Below are positions 29,268 to 38,166 of a stretch of 64,000 nt of DNA, piece by piece. The position numbers and the translations under genes are program-made. Source of the DNA: Methanobacterium_B sp963825335 (GTDB lineage: Archaea > Methanobacteriota > Methanobacteria > Methanobacteriales > Methanobacteriaceae). The notes beneath the pieces were generated by a model. That model was not told the DNA's origin and did no database searches. It saw only the letters and a list, made by a program, of their open reading frames with translations. Positions within the stretch are counted from its first letter, which is position 1, and each line of letters opens with the position of its first letter. The stretch spans positions 2,046,001 through 2,110,000 of the forward strand of contig CAWGSP010000001.1 of NCBI GenBank assembly GCA_963825335.1, written 5' to 3'.

Positions 29268-29552
29268 TTAATACGGTGTTCTTTCAATCTCTTCGAGATA
29301 ATAGAGTTTTGGTAAATTTACAACTCCCGCTTTTTGCATGACAATTCTTAGGTCTTTGCCTAAAGCAAAATTTTTAGCACTGTCAATGTCTTCCCATTCT
29401 GTTATGATCACGAGCTGGTTTGGGTCATTTGCATCACGCAAAATAGTAGCCCCTTTAGAACCCTTTTCCTTTCTTATGATTTCATGTTCATCAAATACGT
29501 GCTTCCATTTATAATAGTCCTCTACTTTTTGAATAGCCAGTACATAGGTCAT
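29268..29552 (-). CDS. ABM/dimeric alpha-beta barrel family protein
   Basis: A 94-residue protein with the dimeric ferredoxin-like fold of antibiotic biosynthesis monooxygenase (ABM) proteins: an N-terminal strand (TYVLAIQKVEDYYKWKHVFDEH), a GSKGATILRDANDPNQLVI turn and a TEWEDIDSAKNFA helix. Such small proteins range from quinol oxygenases to stress proteins of unknown role. The active-site residues are not diagnostic here. The SD AAAAGGAG is well placed. It stands alone on this strand. Confidence 0.75.
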   Translation of the reverse strand: MTYVLAIQKVEDYYKWKHVFDEHEIIRKEKGSKGATILRDANDPNQLVIITEWEDIDSAKNFALGKDLRIVMQKAGVVNLPKLYYLEEIERTPY

Positions 29553-29859
29553 CTTAATATCAACTCCTTTTCTATGTTGTGTTTTATATTTATGAATTTT
29601 GATCTTATTAGATTTTAACTCAAAACTGATAATACATTACAATTATCTTATTTAGTATCTAGTTATGACCTATCGAAGGATAACCCTCCGAACAATTTTA
29701 TTTCTATTCTAATTAATAGACTCAAGCATCTTCATAAAAAATTATAATTGTTTCAAAGTAGAAATAATATCAGTAGTAGTATATTGATACAGAAAAATTT
29801 ACTTAAATCTGATTTATTGAACAATAAGTATAATTGTTTTTAAGAGGAGGTGTTGTGAT
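29553..29859. other. intergenic between divergent genes
   Basis: AT-rich; it must contain the promoters of the leftward ABM gene and the rightward rhodanese gene. No further feature seen. Confidence 0.5.
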
Positions 29860-30219
29860 ATGAACGGTGATAATATAGTAATGGGAACCATATCTCCAAA
29901 AACTGCTTGTGAATTGATAAAAACACGTGGAGATGACGATGATTTTGTAATTCTCGATATTAGACCAAAAGACGAATTTGATGACAGCCATATTTCTGGT
30001 GCTTTGAATTTAGATTACGATGGTCATGACTTCCAGATAAAAGTTAACAAACTTGATAAAGAAAAGAGTTACCTAATCTATTGCAGAAGTGGTGTTAGGG
30101 GTGGCTATTTTCTGCAAAAAATGAAAGAATCTGGATTTAAGGAAGCTTATAATATCTTAGGAGGATTTGTGGGCTGGCAATTAAGTAAATTTCCATTGGT
30201 AACAACCAATAAAATTTAG
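29860..30219 (+). CDS. single-domain rhodanese-like protein
   Basis: A 119-residue rhodanese-homology protein that fills one domain. The active-site loop CRSGVRG (about residues 75-81) holds the catalytic cysteine that carries persulfide sulfur. The flanking motifs VILDIRPKDEFDDSHISGALNLDY and ILGGFVGW are typical. It probably moves sulfane sulfur in the cytoplasm. AGGAGGTG lies at good spacing. A convergent gene ends 26 bp beyond its stop. Confidence 0.9.
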   Translation: MNGDNIVMGTISPKTACELIKTRGDDDDFVILDIRPKDEFDDSHISGALNLDYDGHDFQIKVNKLDKEKSYLIYCRSGVRGGYFLQKMKESGFKEAYNILGGFVGWQLSKFPLVTTNKI

Positions 30220-30258
30220 TTTTATAAAAAAAAATTTTATTTTTTTAATTTTTTTTCA
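30220..30258. terminator. bidirectional A/T terminator
   Basis: A run of nine A, TTTTA and two long T runs lie between convergent stop codons. Either strand reads as a poly-T termination signal. Confidence 0.5.
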
Positions 30259-30778
30259 AGATTTTATCTGGGCTAACAACACTGATACCAGTATTTTCCC
30301 CGACAACTTCCAGCTGAACAACCCAGTCAGAATCGAGACCACTACTAACTAAATTAAATTTTTCGATCAATTCATTCGATATTTTATCAACCAATTCCTC
30401 TTTGGATTTAATATATTTACGGCCCCTCAGATCGCATATTATGTTGAATGAATCTCCTGAATTAACTTTGAGTCCTGCAAGATACACAACACTTTCCATT
30501 ATACCATCTAAGGATGTTCTAACAACAGTTTCGATAGGAACTATCTTGGATACAACTGTTGTCTGCGTGTTATCCAATATATCAACCGCTTTCAAAGGAT
30601 CCATATTTAAATCGAATAGAAGAACATTAGGGTAATTGGAATCCTTCATATTCATGACTAATTCGTCGTCCTTGAGTGCCATTTCAATTTCTTCAACTCC
30701 CATCAATTCTTCACCAGCATTCTCATCTTTTTGCCCTTTAAGGGTTATTAATAAGTTAAATGTTTCAGTTGGCTTGAT
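30245..30778 (-). CDS. THUMP-domain-like protein with probable ATC start
   Basis: About 177 residues that resemble an archaeal THUMP RNA-binding domain protein of the Tan1 kind: FNLLITLKG at the start, VLLFDLNMDPLKAVDIL, and the C-terminal IICDLRGRKYIKSKEELVDKI, VVQLEVVGENTGISVVSP. THUMP domains bind tRNA for base modification. The start is odd. A perfect GGAGGTG (reverse strand, 30784-30790) is followed after five bases by ATC at 30778, and no ATG, GTG or TTG is in frame near it. The in-frame ATG at 30901 would add 41 residues that look like translated AT-rich leader. Confidence 0.7.
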   Translation of the reverse strand: MKPTETFNLLITLKGQKDENAGEELMGVEEIEMALKDDELVMNMKDSNYPNVLLFDLNMDPLKAVDILDNTQTTVVSKIVPIETVVRTSLDGIMESVVYLAGLKVNSGDSFNIICDLRGRKYIKSKEELVDKISNELIEKFNLVSSGLDSDWVVQLEVVGENTGISVVSPDKILKKN

Positions 30779-31247
30779 AAGCCCACCTCCTATAATTAAA
30801 TTATGTTGATTATTTTTATTAAAATTAATGGAACAAAAGACAATGTAATAGTAAATTGATAAAAAAACATGTTTCAAATCATTAAGTTTCAATAGGTTCA
30901 TTCACCACAAAAAAAATAAAAAATTATTAAGGAACATTATTGCCAATTGATCCAAAACCAACAATGTGAACCAACCCTACATTCTAGCCATGATGCAAGG
31001 TAACATGTTGTAACTCGTATATCATGACTCAGCATTATTCAAAAAATTAAACTATTTATCTTGTCATTTTTTTCAAAATTCGGATTGAAATTGTAAAAAT
31101 TAAATGAAACAATTTTTTTTTTATTTACCAATAATTACTAATAATAAATCAAGCATATAGTACGGTGAAATACCATGAAATTGAATGTTATATGGTGTTT
31201 TATTTAATGTTATGTTTTGCTTTATATTATATTAAAAGGTGAAAAAA
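30779..31247. other. intergenic between divergent genes
   Basis: AT-rich. The left part is the leader and promoter of the THUMP-like gene, and the right part the promoter of the small membrane protein. The 41 codons open upstream of 30778 are judged non-coding. Confidence 0.5.
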
Positions 31248-31739
31248 ATGAATGTAAAGTTTAACCTAAAAAAATATAGAAGAATGTTATCTATCACTAC
31301 AGGATTGATAACAGGTTTACTCATAACATTTTTGTTAGATACAGCAGGCATGGAACCTGAAAGATTTATATCTGCATTCAGCAGTGTATCTATGAGTAAT
31401 CAAAACATTCAAGTTGCATTTATTGGTTCTATTTTTCTTTTATGTCTGAGTATTGTTACAGCCGGGATCGTCACCAATTTTATGTTGGATGAAAAAGAAA
31501 GACACTGCATACTTGGAGGTTTCACTGGAATTTTAATGATTCTCACCGTAACATTGTGGTATTTCTTTTTTAATCTAATTTCATTCCCAACATCTACACA
31601 ATTGATACATTTGATTGGACCCGTTGGAATACCATTAGTTTTTCTCGTGTATGCTATACCCATTTCTATGATCGGTTTTGCTCTTGGTTATTTTGGTAGT
31701 TTAATCATGGAACGATTATATTACCCAAATGTAGTTTAA
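31248..31739 (+). CDS. small multi-pass membrane protein, unknown function
   Basis: A 163-residue protein with four or five hydrophobic helices and basic ends (NVKFNLKKYRR at the start). I do not recognise the family. AAGGTG at about 31236-31240 sets ATG 31248; the in-frame GTG at 31239 is within the SD. It ends 36 bp before the flippase gene, but a T10 tract lies between them, so co-transcription may be partial. A role in surface polysaccharide export with the flippase is only a contextual guess. Confidence 0.75.
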   Translation: MNVKFNLKKYRRMLSITTGLITGLLITFLLDTAGMEPERFISAFSSVSMSNQNIQVAFIGSIFLLCLSIVTAGIVTNFMLDEKERHCILGGFTGILMILTVTLWYFFFNLISFPTSTQLIHLIGPVGIPLVFLVYAIPISMIGFALGYFGSLIMERLYYPNVV

Positions 31740-31751
31740 AGATCTATTACA

Positions 31752-31761
31752 TTTTTTTTTT
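31752..31761 (+). terminator. T10 tract between membrane protein and flippase
   Basis: Ten T directly after the stop codon of the small membrane protein and about 15 bp before the flippase ATG. It could terminate or attenuate transcription into the flippase gene. Confidence 0.45.
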
Positions 31762-31775
31762 ATAAATGGGGTGAG

Positions 31776-33275
31776 ATGCTGGAAGATTTGAAATATTTTG
31801 TTAGGAAGGTTGGATTATTAGGATTAACATCAATTCTAGCCAGCATAAGTCCCATAATTTTGCTACCTTTTTTAACCACAAACTTATCCATAACGAATTA
31901 TGGAGTTTGGGCTCAGTTTAACACAACAATAACACTGCTACCGGCTATTGCAATCCTTGGACTTCCTTATACTTTTGTAAGATATATGTCTGCCTCAAAA
32001 AGTCTCAAAGAAAGACAAGAATCATTTTACACCATTGTTTCAGTGATCGGCATAGTTACATTGGGAATTGGTTTTTTTCTATTCATAATTGCTGTAGCAC
32101 TTTCAAAATTTCTATTTGATGGCAATATTACTGTTGCAGTGTTATTACCAGTTACAATATTCTTCACAGCATTTACACTCGTATTTTACGATATATTCCG
32201 GACTTTCAAAAGGAACAATTTATATGCATTTTTCACATTTTCACAAGCTTATGCTACTGTAATCATAGTAGCATTATTTGTAACCCATGGCTATGGTATA
32301 CTAGGTGCAATAATCGGTATACTCATAACACAAATTATTTTTTTCCTTATCATGTTTGGATTGGTAATACGATTAATAGGGTTCACAATTCCAAAATTTT
32401 ATAATATTAAGCAGTACCTTAATTTTGGGATACCTACGATACCGAGTAACCTATCAACATGGATATTGGATGCAAGTAATCGTTATATAATCGGCTTTAT
32501 TATAGGTTTGCCAGCTGTTGGATATTACTCTGGTGGTTATTTGATTGGAAATTTAATATCTGTGCTTTTTAACCCATTCTTCACTCTATTATTACCAATA
32601 TTATCTCAATATCATGCTGTTGGTGATATTGGTAATATAAGAAGATATTTAAATCATTCAATAAAACTGTTTTTAGTTGTCGCGATTCCAGGGACATTTA
32701 TTTTAACGATTCTTGCTAAGCCTCTGCTCTTGGTATTATCAACACCAGAGATAGCCAATCAAGGGTATATAATAACACCAATAATAGCCATTGGAGGTTT
32801 ATTCTATGGTTTATACGGAATCGTTACTCAGATAATAGTGCTAGAACATCGGACTAAACTAACAGGAAATATTTGGATCATATCAGCCATAGCAAATTCT
32901 GTACTAGCAATCACAGTGGGATTCAGATTTGGTATCGTAGGGATCGCTTTAACAACAATGATCATCTACATATTTGCCTTCATGTTGACCAGCCACTATG
33001 CATTCAAATATATTAAATGCAATTTCTATTATGGATTAATAATCAAATCAATTAGTTCATCGTTGATCATATCTGGAGTACTATTAATAATAAAACCACA
33101 AGGACTGGTTGTACTTATCTTGTCCATTATAATTGCATTTTTGATTTATTTCATCCTGATGCTGATACTTAAAGGAATAAAACCGTACGAAATAGATTTC
33201 TTTTATGATATCTTCAAAGAAGAAATCAGTAGGGTTAATATGAACAACATTAAAAAATTAATCTTATCCGATTAA
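31776..33275 (+). CDS. Wzx-type oligosaccharide flippase
   Basis: A 499-residue MATE/MOP-superfamily flippase with about 14 hydrophobic helices and the typical N-terminal repeat unit (ILASISPIILLPFLTTNLS..., YGVWAQFNTT). It would turn lipid-linked glycans across the cytoplasmic membrane for the cell surface or glycoproteins. SD GGGGTGAG precedes the ATG. The last four bases overlap the stop of the convergent SIS gene. No glycosyltransferases are nearby. Confidence 0.9.
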   Translation: MLEDLKYFVRKVGLLGLTSILASISPIILLPFLTTNLSITNYGVWAQFNTTITLLPAIAILGLPYTFVRYMSASKSLKERQESFYTIVSVIGIVTLGIGFFLFIIAVALSKFLFDGNITVAVLLPVTIFFTAFTLVFYDIFRTFKRNNLYAFFTFSQAYATVIIVALFVTHGYGILGAIIGILITQIIFFLIMFGLVIRLIGFTIPKFYNIKQYLNFGIPTIPSNLSTWILDASNRYIIGFIIGLPAVGYYSGGYLIGNLISVLFNPFFTLLLPILSQYHAVGDIGNIRRYLNHSIKLFLVVAIPGTFILTILAKPLLLVLSTPEIANQGYIITPIIAIGGLFYGLYGIVTQIIVLEHRTKLTGNIWIISAIANSVLAITVGFRFGIVGIALTTMIIYIFAFMLTSHYAFKYIKCNFYYGLIIKSISSSLIISGVLLIIKPQGLVVLILSIIIAFLIYFILMLILKGIKPYEIDFFYDIFKEEISRVNMNNIKKLILSD

Positions 33276-34276
33276 TAACGCACCTTACCAATATGACGTG
33301 TACTGCTTGGATCCTTCTCATTGTAATGTGCCAAATAGTAAGTGAACCATTCCAGTGGAATCACAAGGATAAATGGAGATAATAATGGATTGAGATTGGA
33401 ATAATTTTCCATTTTAAATTGTATATTATTCACTCCCAACTTAGTACAAAAATCTATTGATTTCTTGGTTAACTCATCTCCAGGATAATCTGCATCAAGA
33501 TATACTATAGGCACATCTTCTTCTACTCTTTCGATTAAACCATGTCTGAATTCGCCAGAATAAATTGGACAAGCATGTTTAACTGCCCCTTCCATTAACA
33601 TGGTCATTGCAAACTTGTAAGCTAGACCATAATTTGGACCGGTGCCCATGCTGTAAAATATTTCATAATCTTTGTACTGTTTAGCTAGGATTCTGTTTTG
33701 TTCCTCGGTACTCTGAATTAGATGATCGATCGTCGAAGGTATTTTATGTATATCATTCAAAACAGCTTTTGTCAATCTTGAATCATCCATATTGAACAAT
33801 ATTTCATACAGCGAAAGAAGTTGTGTTAAATAGGTTTTAGTTCCCACTATAGCTCTCTCAGTGCCACAGCGAGTTAGAATAGAATCATCAGCCATGTCAG
33901 ATATACTACTATTCTCTTCATTAGTAATGCATACTGTATAAAGTCCATTTTCTTTGGCTTTTTTTAGAGCTGCAATTGTATCGGTTGTTTCTCCCGATTG
34001 TGAGGTAAATATTGCCCCCGAATTTTTAGTATCTAATTTTTTTTGAAAATAAAATTCATAACCAGTATTCACATCTATTATCTGATCTGACAGGAAGTTA
34101 TATGCATCTCTGGCACTGTAATTTGAGGATAATGAACTTCCACATCCCACTAAATAAATATGATCGAAATCCTGAAACTTTTCTGCAACATCAACCATAT
34201 GGGTCTTTTCATGCTTTAAAGTCTGTTTAATGGATAATGGTTGTTCTAACATTTCATCGTACATCATATATGTCAT
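33272..34276 (-). CDS. double-SIS-domain sugar-phosphate isomerase-like protein
   Basis: A 334-residue protein with two SIS domains, corresponding to the isomerase half of glucosamine-6-phosphate synthase without the glutaminase half. Phosphosugar-binding motifs are VGCGSSLSSNYSARD and TSQSGETTDT in the first domain and SMGTGPNYGLA in the second. The C-terminus (NEKDPSSTRHIGKVRY) is typical of GlmS, FrlB and AgaS relatives. It may be a sugar-amine deaminase/isomerase. The ATG has GGGGGAT upstream. The convergent neighbour is a flippase, so a link to surface sugars is plausible. Confidence 0.88.
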   Translation of the reverse strand: MTYMMYDEMLEQPLSIKQTLKHEKTHMVDVAEKFQDFDHIYLVGCGSSLSSNYSARDAYNFLSDQIIDVNTGYEFYFQKKLDTKNSGAIFTSQSGETTDTIAALKKAKENGLYTVCITNEENSSISDMADDSILTRCGTERAIVGTKTYLTQLLSLYEILFNMDDSRLTKAVLNDIHKIPSTIDHLIQSTEEQNRILAKQYKDYEIFYSMGTGPNYGLAYKFAMTMLMEGAVKHACPIYSGEFRHGLIERVEEDVPIVYLDADYPGDELTKKSIDFCTKLGVNNIQFKMENYSNLNPLLSPFILVIPLEWFTYYLAHYNEKDPSSTRHIGKVRY

Positions 34277-34658
34277 ATCTTAAAAATCCCCCAGCTAATT
34301 ATTTTATTTTTAGTATACTATAACTACTACTATACTAAAGTAATTACACCTTATTGCACTCTATTTTTTTTTAATTCACTTTATATAATTAATTTTCGAT
34401 GGTTCATAAATCCAATAATAAACTACATAAATTGAATTTTTGAATCAAATAAATTTGAAAAATAGCTTGGAGTCTAGAATAAAAATTAGTTAACATTTTT
34501 TTTTTATAATAATAAATTATTTATATTACCCTCAACATAATTTATGATAAGATAAAGTGCAATAGGCAGTGTAAAGGTGAAAGAACACATATAAATCAAT
34601 TATAAAATATCGAATTGAATAATAAAATATATCTTTTTGTAATATTGGAGGATTAATC
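34277..34658. other. intergenic between divergent genes
   Basis: AT-rich promoter region of the SIS gene (left) and the Hsp20 gene (right). No clear heat-shock operator could be picked out. Confidence 0.45.
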
Positions 34659-35432
34659 ATGGCAGAAGAAGAAGTTGTAGAGTCCATAGATGAAATGAAA
34701 AAAAATATGCAAAGAAAGAAAAAAATGGAAGCAGCAAAAAAAGAAGGTAAAATGTCCGAAATGAAAGAAGGAGCTTCTCAAAAGTCTGAAGATGTTAAGG
34801 AAAAAGCCGGTAATGTTAAAAAAGGATTAAGTGAGAAAAAAGAAAGTTTCAGCGGGAGTATAAGACAAATGAAAGAGAAAACTTCGGATACCAATGAAGA
34901 TATTAAACAGACTGCAAAAGATGTGAAAGATGAAGCTTCTAAACAAAAAGAGAAGCTGGAAAAAGAAAGTAAAGAAGAAGGAATGACTCCTGCAGAAAAA
35001 ATATTAACAGACTTTGTTAACAATCTAAAACAAAGAACTGGTGATCTAAACGATGCTTTAAATGATCGAAACAAAGAATCTAGGAAAGAACAGAAGGCTC
35101 ATAAATCAAAAACTCCATTAATAGATGTTTTAGAAACAAATGAAACAATATATATCATAGCCGATCTTCCTGGTGTAAAAAAAGATGATCTGGATTTAGG
35201 AATATCAAAATCCAATATCGAGATACGTGCAACATTCAAGGAAGAAAATAAAGGTTTGGAAGATGCAAAATTTATCCAGAAAGAGCGTAGTTATGGAGAA
35301 GTCCATCGTTTGATACGGTTATCATCACCAATTAAAAGTAAAGAAGTAAGTGCAAGCTTTAAGAACTGTACCTTAACCATCAAGCTACCTAAAACTGAAA
35401 AAGATATGACTAAAATAGAAATATCCGACTAA
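34659..35432 (+). CDS. Hsp20/alpha-crystallin chaperone with long LEA-like N-terminal extension
   Basis: A 257-residue small heat-shock protein. The alpha-crystallin domain fills about residues 150-257 (ETIYIIADLPGVKKDDLDLG, then the family's terminal strand CTLTIKLPKTEK). The first 140 residues are unusual: almost only Lys, Glu, Asp, Ser, Ala and Gln, with repeats such as KSEDVKEKAGNVKKG and IKQTAKDVKDEASKQKEK. These resemble the 11-residue amphipathic repeats of LEA proteins and YtxH/CsbD-type stress proteins. Typical archaeal Hsp20 proteins have about 140-160 residues in total. The chaperone should hold unfolded proteins; the tail may add desiccation or membrane protection. SD GGAGGA precedes the ATG. 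Confidence 0.9.
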   Translation: MAEEEVVESIDEMKKNMQRKKKMEAAKKEGKMSEMKEGASQKSEDVKEKAGNVKKGLSEKKESFSGSIRQMKEKTSDTNEDIKQTAKDVKDEASKQKEKLEKESKEEGMTPAEKILTDFVNNLKQRTGDLNDALNDRNKESRKEQKAHKSKTPLIDVLETNETIYIIADLPGVKKDDLDLGISKSNIEIRATFKEENKGLEDAKFIQKERSYGEVHRLIRLSSPIKSKEVSASFKNCTLTIKLPKTEKDMTKIEISD

Positions 35433-35663
35433 GTCGAAGATAAATACATCCAGATTGGGATAAATAAGAGTGCTAGATTTATTTATTCGTATATTTGGAT
35501 TTATTTTTCTGACTTTATTTTTTTTATTAGGGTTTTTGAATAAAAGAAATAACATTTTGTATTTTACTGAATTTAAAAGTGTTTGTAAGATCCGATAATA
35601 AAAAGAATATGTAATTTTTTTATCTACTGTTCGATCATTATACAAATCTGTTAGAGTGAAAAT

Positions 35664-35891
35664 ATGCCATATGATAAACTAGAAGATTTACCAGAAAGAG
35701 TAAAAGACAATTTACCAACGCATGCACAGAAAATATTTCTAGAAGCATTCAACAATGCCTGGAAAGAATATAAAGATCCAGGAGATCGTAGAGGAAGTGA
35801 ATCTCGTGAAGAAACCACATTTAAGGTTGCATGGGCTGCTGTTAAAAAGGAATACCAGAAAAGTAGTTCGGGCAAGTGGGTAAAAAAATAA
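35664..35891 (+). CDS. ChaB family protein
   Basis: A 75-residue basic protein matching ChaB: YDKLEDLPERVKDNLPTHAQ, FLEAFNNAWKEY and a final VAWAAVKKEYQK. ChaB was named as a putative cation-transport regulator in E. coli, but small ChaB-like proteins are often found beside stress and DNA-associated genes. The ATG has GAGTG upstream. It follows the Hsp20 gene by about 230 bp on the same strand. Confidence 0.88.
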   Translation: MPYDKLEDLPERVKDNLPTHAQKIFLEAFNNAWKEYKDPGDRRGSESREETTFKVAWAAVKKEYQKSSSGKWVKK

Positions 35892-36030
35892 TAAGTAAAA
35901 AAATGGAACAAATAAATTTTTTTAAAAAATGCTTTTGTTATGATATCAAATTTTTAGAATTTTTATAATTAAATATGATACTTTGAATAATTAATCTAGA
36001 TTTCCTCACTATTTTCCTTTAATATAAAAT

Positions 36031-36333
36031 TTAGTCAGCTTTGCCATTTTTGCAGAAGTAACCAATTGTAAGTTCATTTTCTTTAAAAACAGGGCATTTA
36101 GGGCACTGACAGTCTTGTGATGGATCCAGATCCTTACAATCACTTTTTCCAATCGAGCAATAAATTTCTGCAATTTTAGAAGGTTCTGGCATAAGATCAT
36201 CTTTCTTCAACTTAGGAAGCATATCTTCAAGGTTCAATTTTCTTTCATTAGCACAGACACTATCCATCTGTACTGGACATGATTTGCACAAGCATCTCTC
36301 CATATTTTGTTTGATATACTCTACTTCTCCCAT
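36031..36333 (-). CDS. DUF2769 cysteine-rich protein
   Basis: A 100-residue paralogue of the protein at 7154-7447. It has the same cysteine framework: CLCKSCPVQMDSVC near residue 14, IYCSIGKSDC, then DCQCPKCPVFKEN and GYFCKNG at the end. Metal or Fe-S binding is likely, function unknown. GAGGAG on the reverse strand is the SD. It lies in the stress-gene region between ChaB and the GerW-like gene. Confidence 0.85.
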   Translation of the reverse strand: MGEVEYIKQNMERCLCKSCPVQMDSVCANERKLNLEDMLPKLKKDDLMPEPSKIAEIYCSIGKSDCKDLDPSQDCQCPKCPVFKENELTIGYFCKNGKAD

Positions 36334-36525
36334 TATATCGTTTTCTCCTCAATTTTTTGATGCATTTTACGAATTAATTTTCTAAGATTTATTCTTTCTT
36401 AGGATTCTTTAACCATACAATGATATATTCAATGATAAATCCAATCTAACCTATTTAAATTAAAAAAATGTTTAGATTATCTATTTTCCGTTGGATTATA
36501 TTTATTAATCCAAAGATGAATTTTA

Positions 36526-36933
36526 TCAATTAAGGAGGTCCTTCTCCTTGTTCTCTTCGCTTTCAGTGCAGCATTTTCCCTTGTTACTCATCATTTCAAT
36601 TGCTGCCGTTCCTAATTCTTTTATAGCACCTGAAATACTATCTGGAGAATCAAAAGGCAGAACCTTAACTGCTCCGGGTCCTTTAATGCACTTATTAACA
36701 ACAATTATCACGGTGGGATCAATTCCAGCAGCCCCTCCTGATCCTTCCCCTTTTAAAGAATTGTTATCCATTGATCCATTTCCTTTTCCGGCAGCGAACC
36801 CCATACCCATCTTAGTAAATGGAATCATAAGATGTTCGTCAGTTTCAATAGTTTTACCTACCACATTTTTAACATTCAAAAATTTTCTTATTTCTTCAAC
36901 AGTTGTTTTGATAGGTTCTTCAATTTCCATCAT
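36526..36933 (-). CDS. GerW/YtfJ family protein
   Basis: A 135-residue protein of the GerW (sporulation protein YtfJ) family, common in non-sporulating archaea. Signatures are VVGKTIETDEHLMIPFTKMGMGFA, the Gly/Ser-rich GEGSGGAAGIDPTVIIVV and VKVLPFDS. Its function is unknown. A C-terminal CC pair (GKCCTESEE) is not general in the family. SD AGGGGTG precedes two adjacent ATGs (36933 and 36930). Confidence 0.88.
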   Translation of the reverse strand: MMEIEEPIKTTVEEIRKFLNVKNVVGKTIETDEHLMIPFTKMGMGFAAGKGNGSMDNNSLKGEGSGGAAGIDPTVIIVVNKCIKGPGAVKVLPFDSPDSISGAIKELGTAAIEMMSNKGKCCTESEENKEKDLLN

Positions 36934-37005
36934 TTTACACCCCTAGAAATTGTTATTTAGATAAAATTTTATTATTTCTTCTACTAAATTTGTAAAACAG
37001 CTATT

Positions 37006-37515
37006 TTATCCCAGTCTTTTTAAAGAAGCTTCGACAAATGCTGGAATATCCTTAGGTCCTCGACTTGTTATTATATTGTTGTCTTCGACAACTTCACTGT
37101 CAATATATTCTGCGCCTGCATTTTTAATATCTTGTACAATGGATTTCCATCCTGTTATCTTTCGACCCTTAACTAGTTCTGCTGTGATTAAAAGTTGGGG
37201 TGCATGACAGATTGCAAATATTGGTCTTTTTGACCGTTCAAATTCTTTTATAAATTTAACTGGTTCTTTTTCACCGCGTAGATTGTCTGGTGAACATCCT
37301 CCAGGAATTAAAATAGCATCAAAATTATCTGGTTTGACATCTGAAAATGATTCATCAATTTTCACTGTTGCAATATTTTTTTTACCTGTTACATTTTTAT
37401 TCTTCTTCAATCCAACATGTAAAAGTGAATGTCCAGCTTCGGCAAATGCTTTTGCAGGCTTTGTATATTCAATATCTTCAAAATTATCTGCTATCAACAC
37501 GCCAATATATGCCAT
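37006..37515 (-). CDS. DJ-1/PfpI family protein
   Basis: A 169-residue class I glutamine amidotransferase-like protein of the PfpI/YajL/DJ-1 group. The nucleophile elbow is AICHAPQLL, with cysteine near residue 100 and the neighbouring His. Upstream YDAILIPGGCSPDNLR holds the oxyanion region, and an acidic residue near the N-terminus fits the conserved Glu. Members are described as intracellular proteases, deglycases or chaperones; this one is probably cytoplasmic and stress-related. SD CGGAGATG precedes the ATG. Confidence 0.9.
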   Translation of the reverse strand: MAYIGVLIADNFEDIEYTKPAKAFAEAGHSLLHVGLKKNKNVTGKKNIATVKIDESFSDVKPDNFDAILIPGGCSPDNLRGEKEPVKFIKEFERSKRPIFAICHAPQLLITAELVKGRKITGWKSIVQDIKNAGAEYIDSEVVEDNNIITSRGPKDIPAFVEASLKRLG

Positions 37516-37647
37516 TTTATTTCATCTCCGGATTTTTTTTTAAATTATATTAAAAAGTTTGAAATAAAAATTAAAAAATTAAAAATTGTTTAACAACAAA
37601 TAATAAGGCGTTTTTTTGTTGTCAAATTTTATTTTTTTCCCAAAAAC

Positions 37648-37836
37648 TTATTCTTTACCAAAAGCTTTTGATACCTCAATTGGGGATGTAAATCTTTCTT
37701 GAGGAAGGTCTTTTATTTTTCCTAAAACAGCTCTATCGGCCTTGTTATTATGTGCTTGTTTAACAAGGTCTTCCTTTGTTGCTGGGAAATTTATACCTTT
37801 AATAGCATGTTCTAACTCTGCTGCAGTTACTGCCAT
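37648..37836 (-). CDS. DUF2795 domain protein
   Basis: A 62-residue protein that covers the whole DUF2795 domain: LEHAIKGINFPATKEDLVKQA and a PQERFTSPIEVSKAFG end. It is a helical protein of unknown function often found near stress genes in bacteria and archaea. The start at 37836 is set by a perfect AGGAGGTGA five bases upstream; an in-frame codon at 37845 lies inside that SD. Confidence 0.85.
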   Translation of the reverse strand: MAVTAAELEHAIKGINFPATKEDLVKQAHNNKADRAVLGKIKDLPQERFTSPIEVSKAFGKE

Positions 37837-38166
37837 ATATTTCACCTCCTCTAGATTTTATTTATCTGATAAACAGATAAATGGTAATTATTAAATCTAA
37901 ATAAAGACTAACTCATCTTTAATTTGTAAGGTTTTATATCGCAATAACTAAATTCACGATTAATATGGATTTATCCACAGAGTAATTCTAAAATATTTAC
38001 CATAATTTATTGCATTTACACCTTATAACAACTTATACCACTATATGTAACCATAATTTATGTTTTGGATACATAAATAATTGATCATATAAATATTTAG
38101 TCCTTAAAAAATAATACTCTAACATCACGTTAAAAATTAAACCTAGCTTAAAGGAAAATAAAAAAA
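37837..38166. other. intergenic between divergent genes
   Basis: AT-rich. Promoters of the DUF2795 gene and the AlkZ-like gene should be here. No further feature seen. Confidence 0.45.

Noticed and set aside
30779..30901. 41-residue N-terminal extension of the THUMP-like protein
   Set aside because: It would place a perfect SD inside the coding region and has leader-like composition.
33272..33275. Overlap of flippase and SIS gene stops as a possible antisense regulatory arrangement
   Set aside because: A four-base convergent overlap is common and needs no special explanation.
36548..36946. 132-codon frame opposite the GerW-like gene, and an AAGGAGGT on the plus strand at 36531
   Set aside because: The opposite strand clearly encodes the conserved GerW-like protein; the SD-like sequence is the complement of its last codons.
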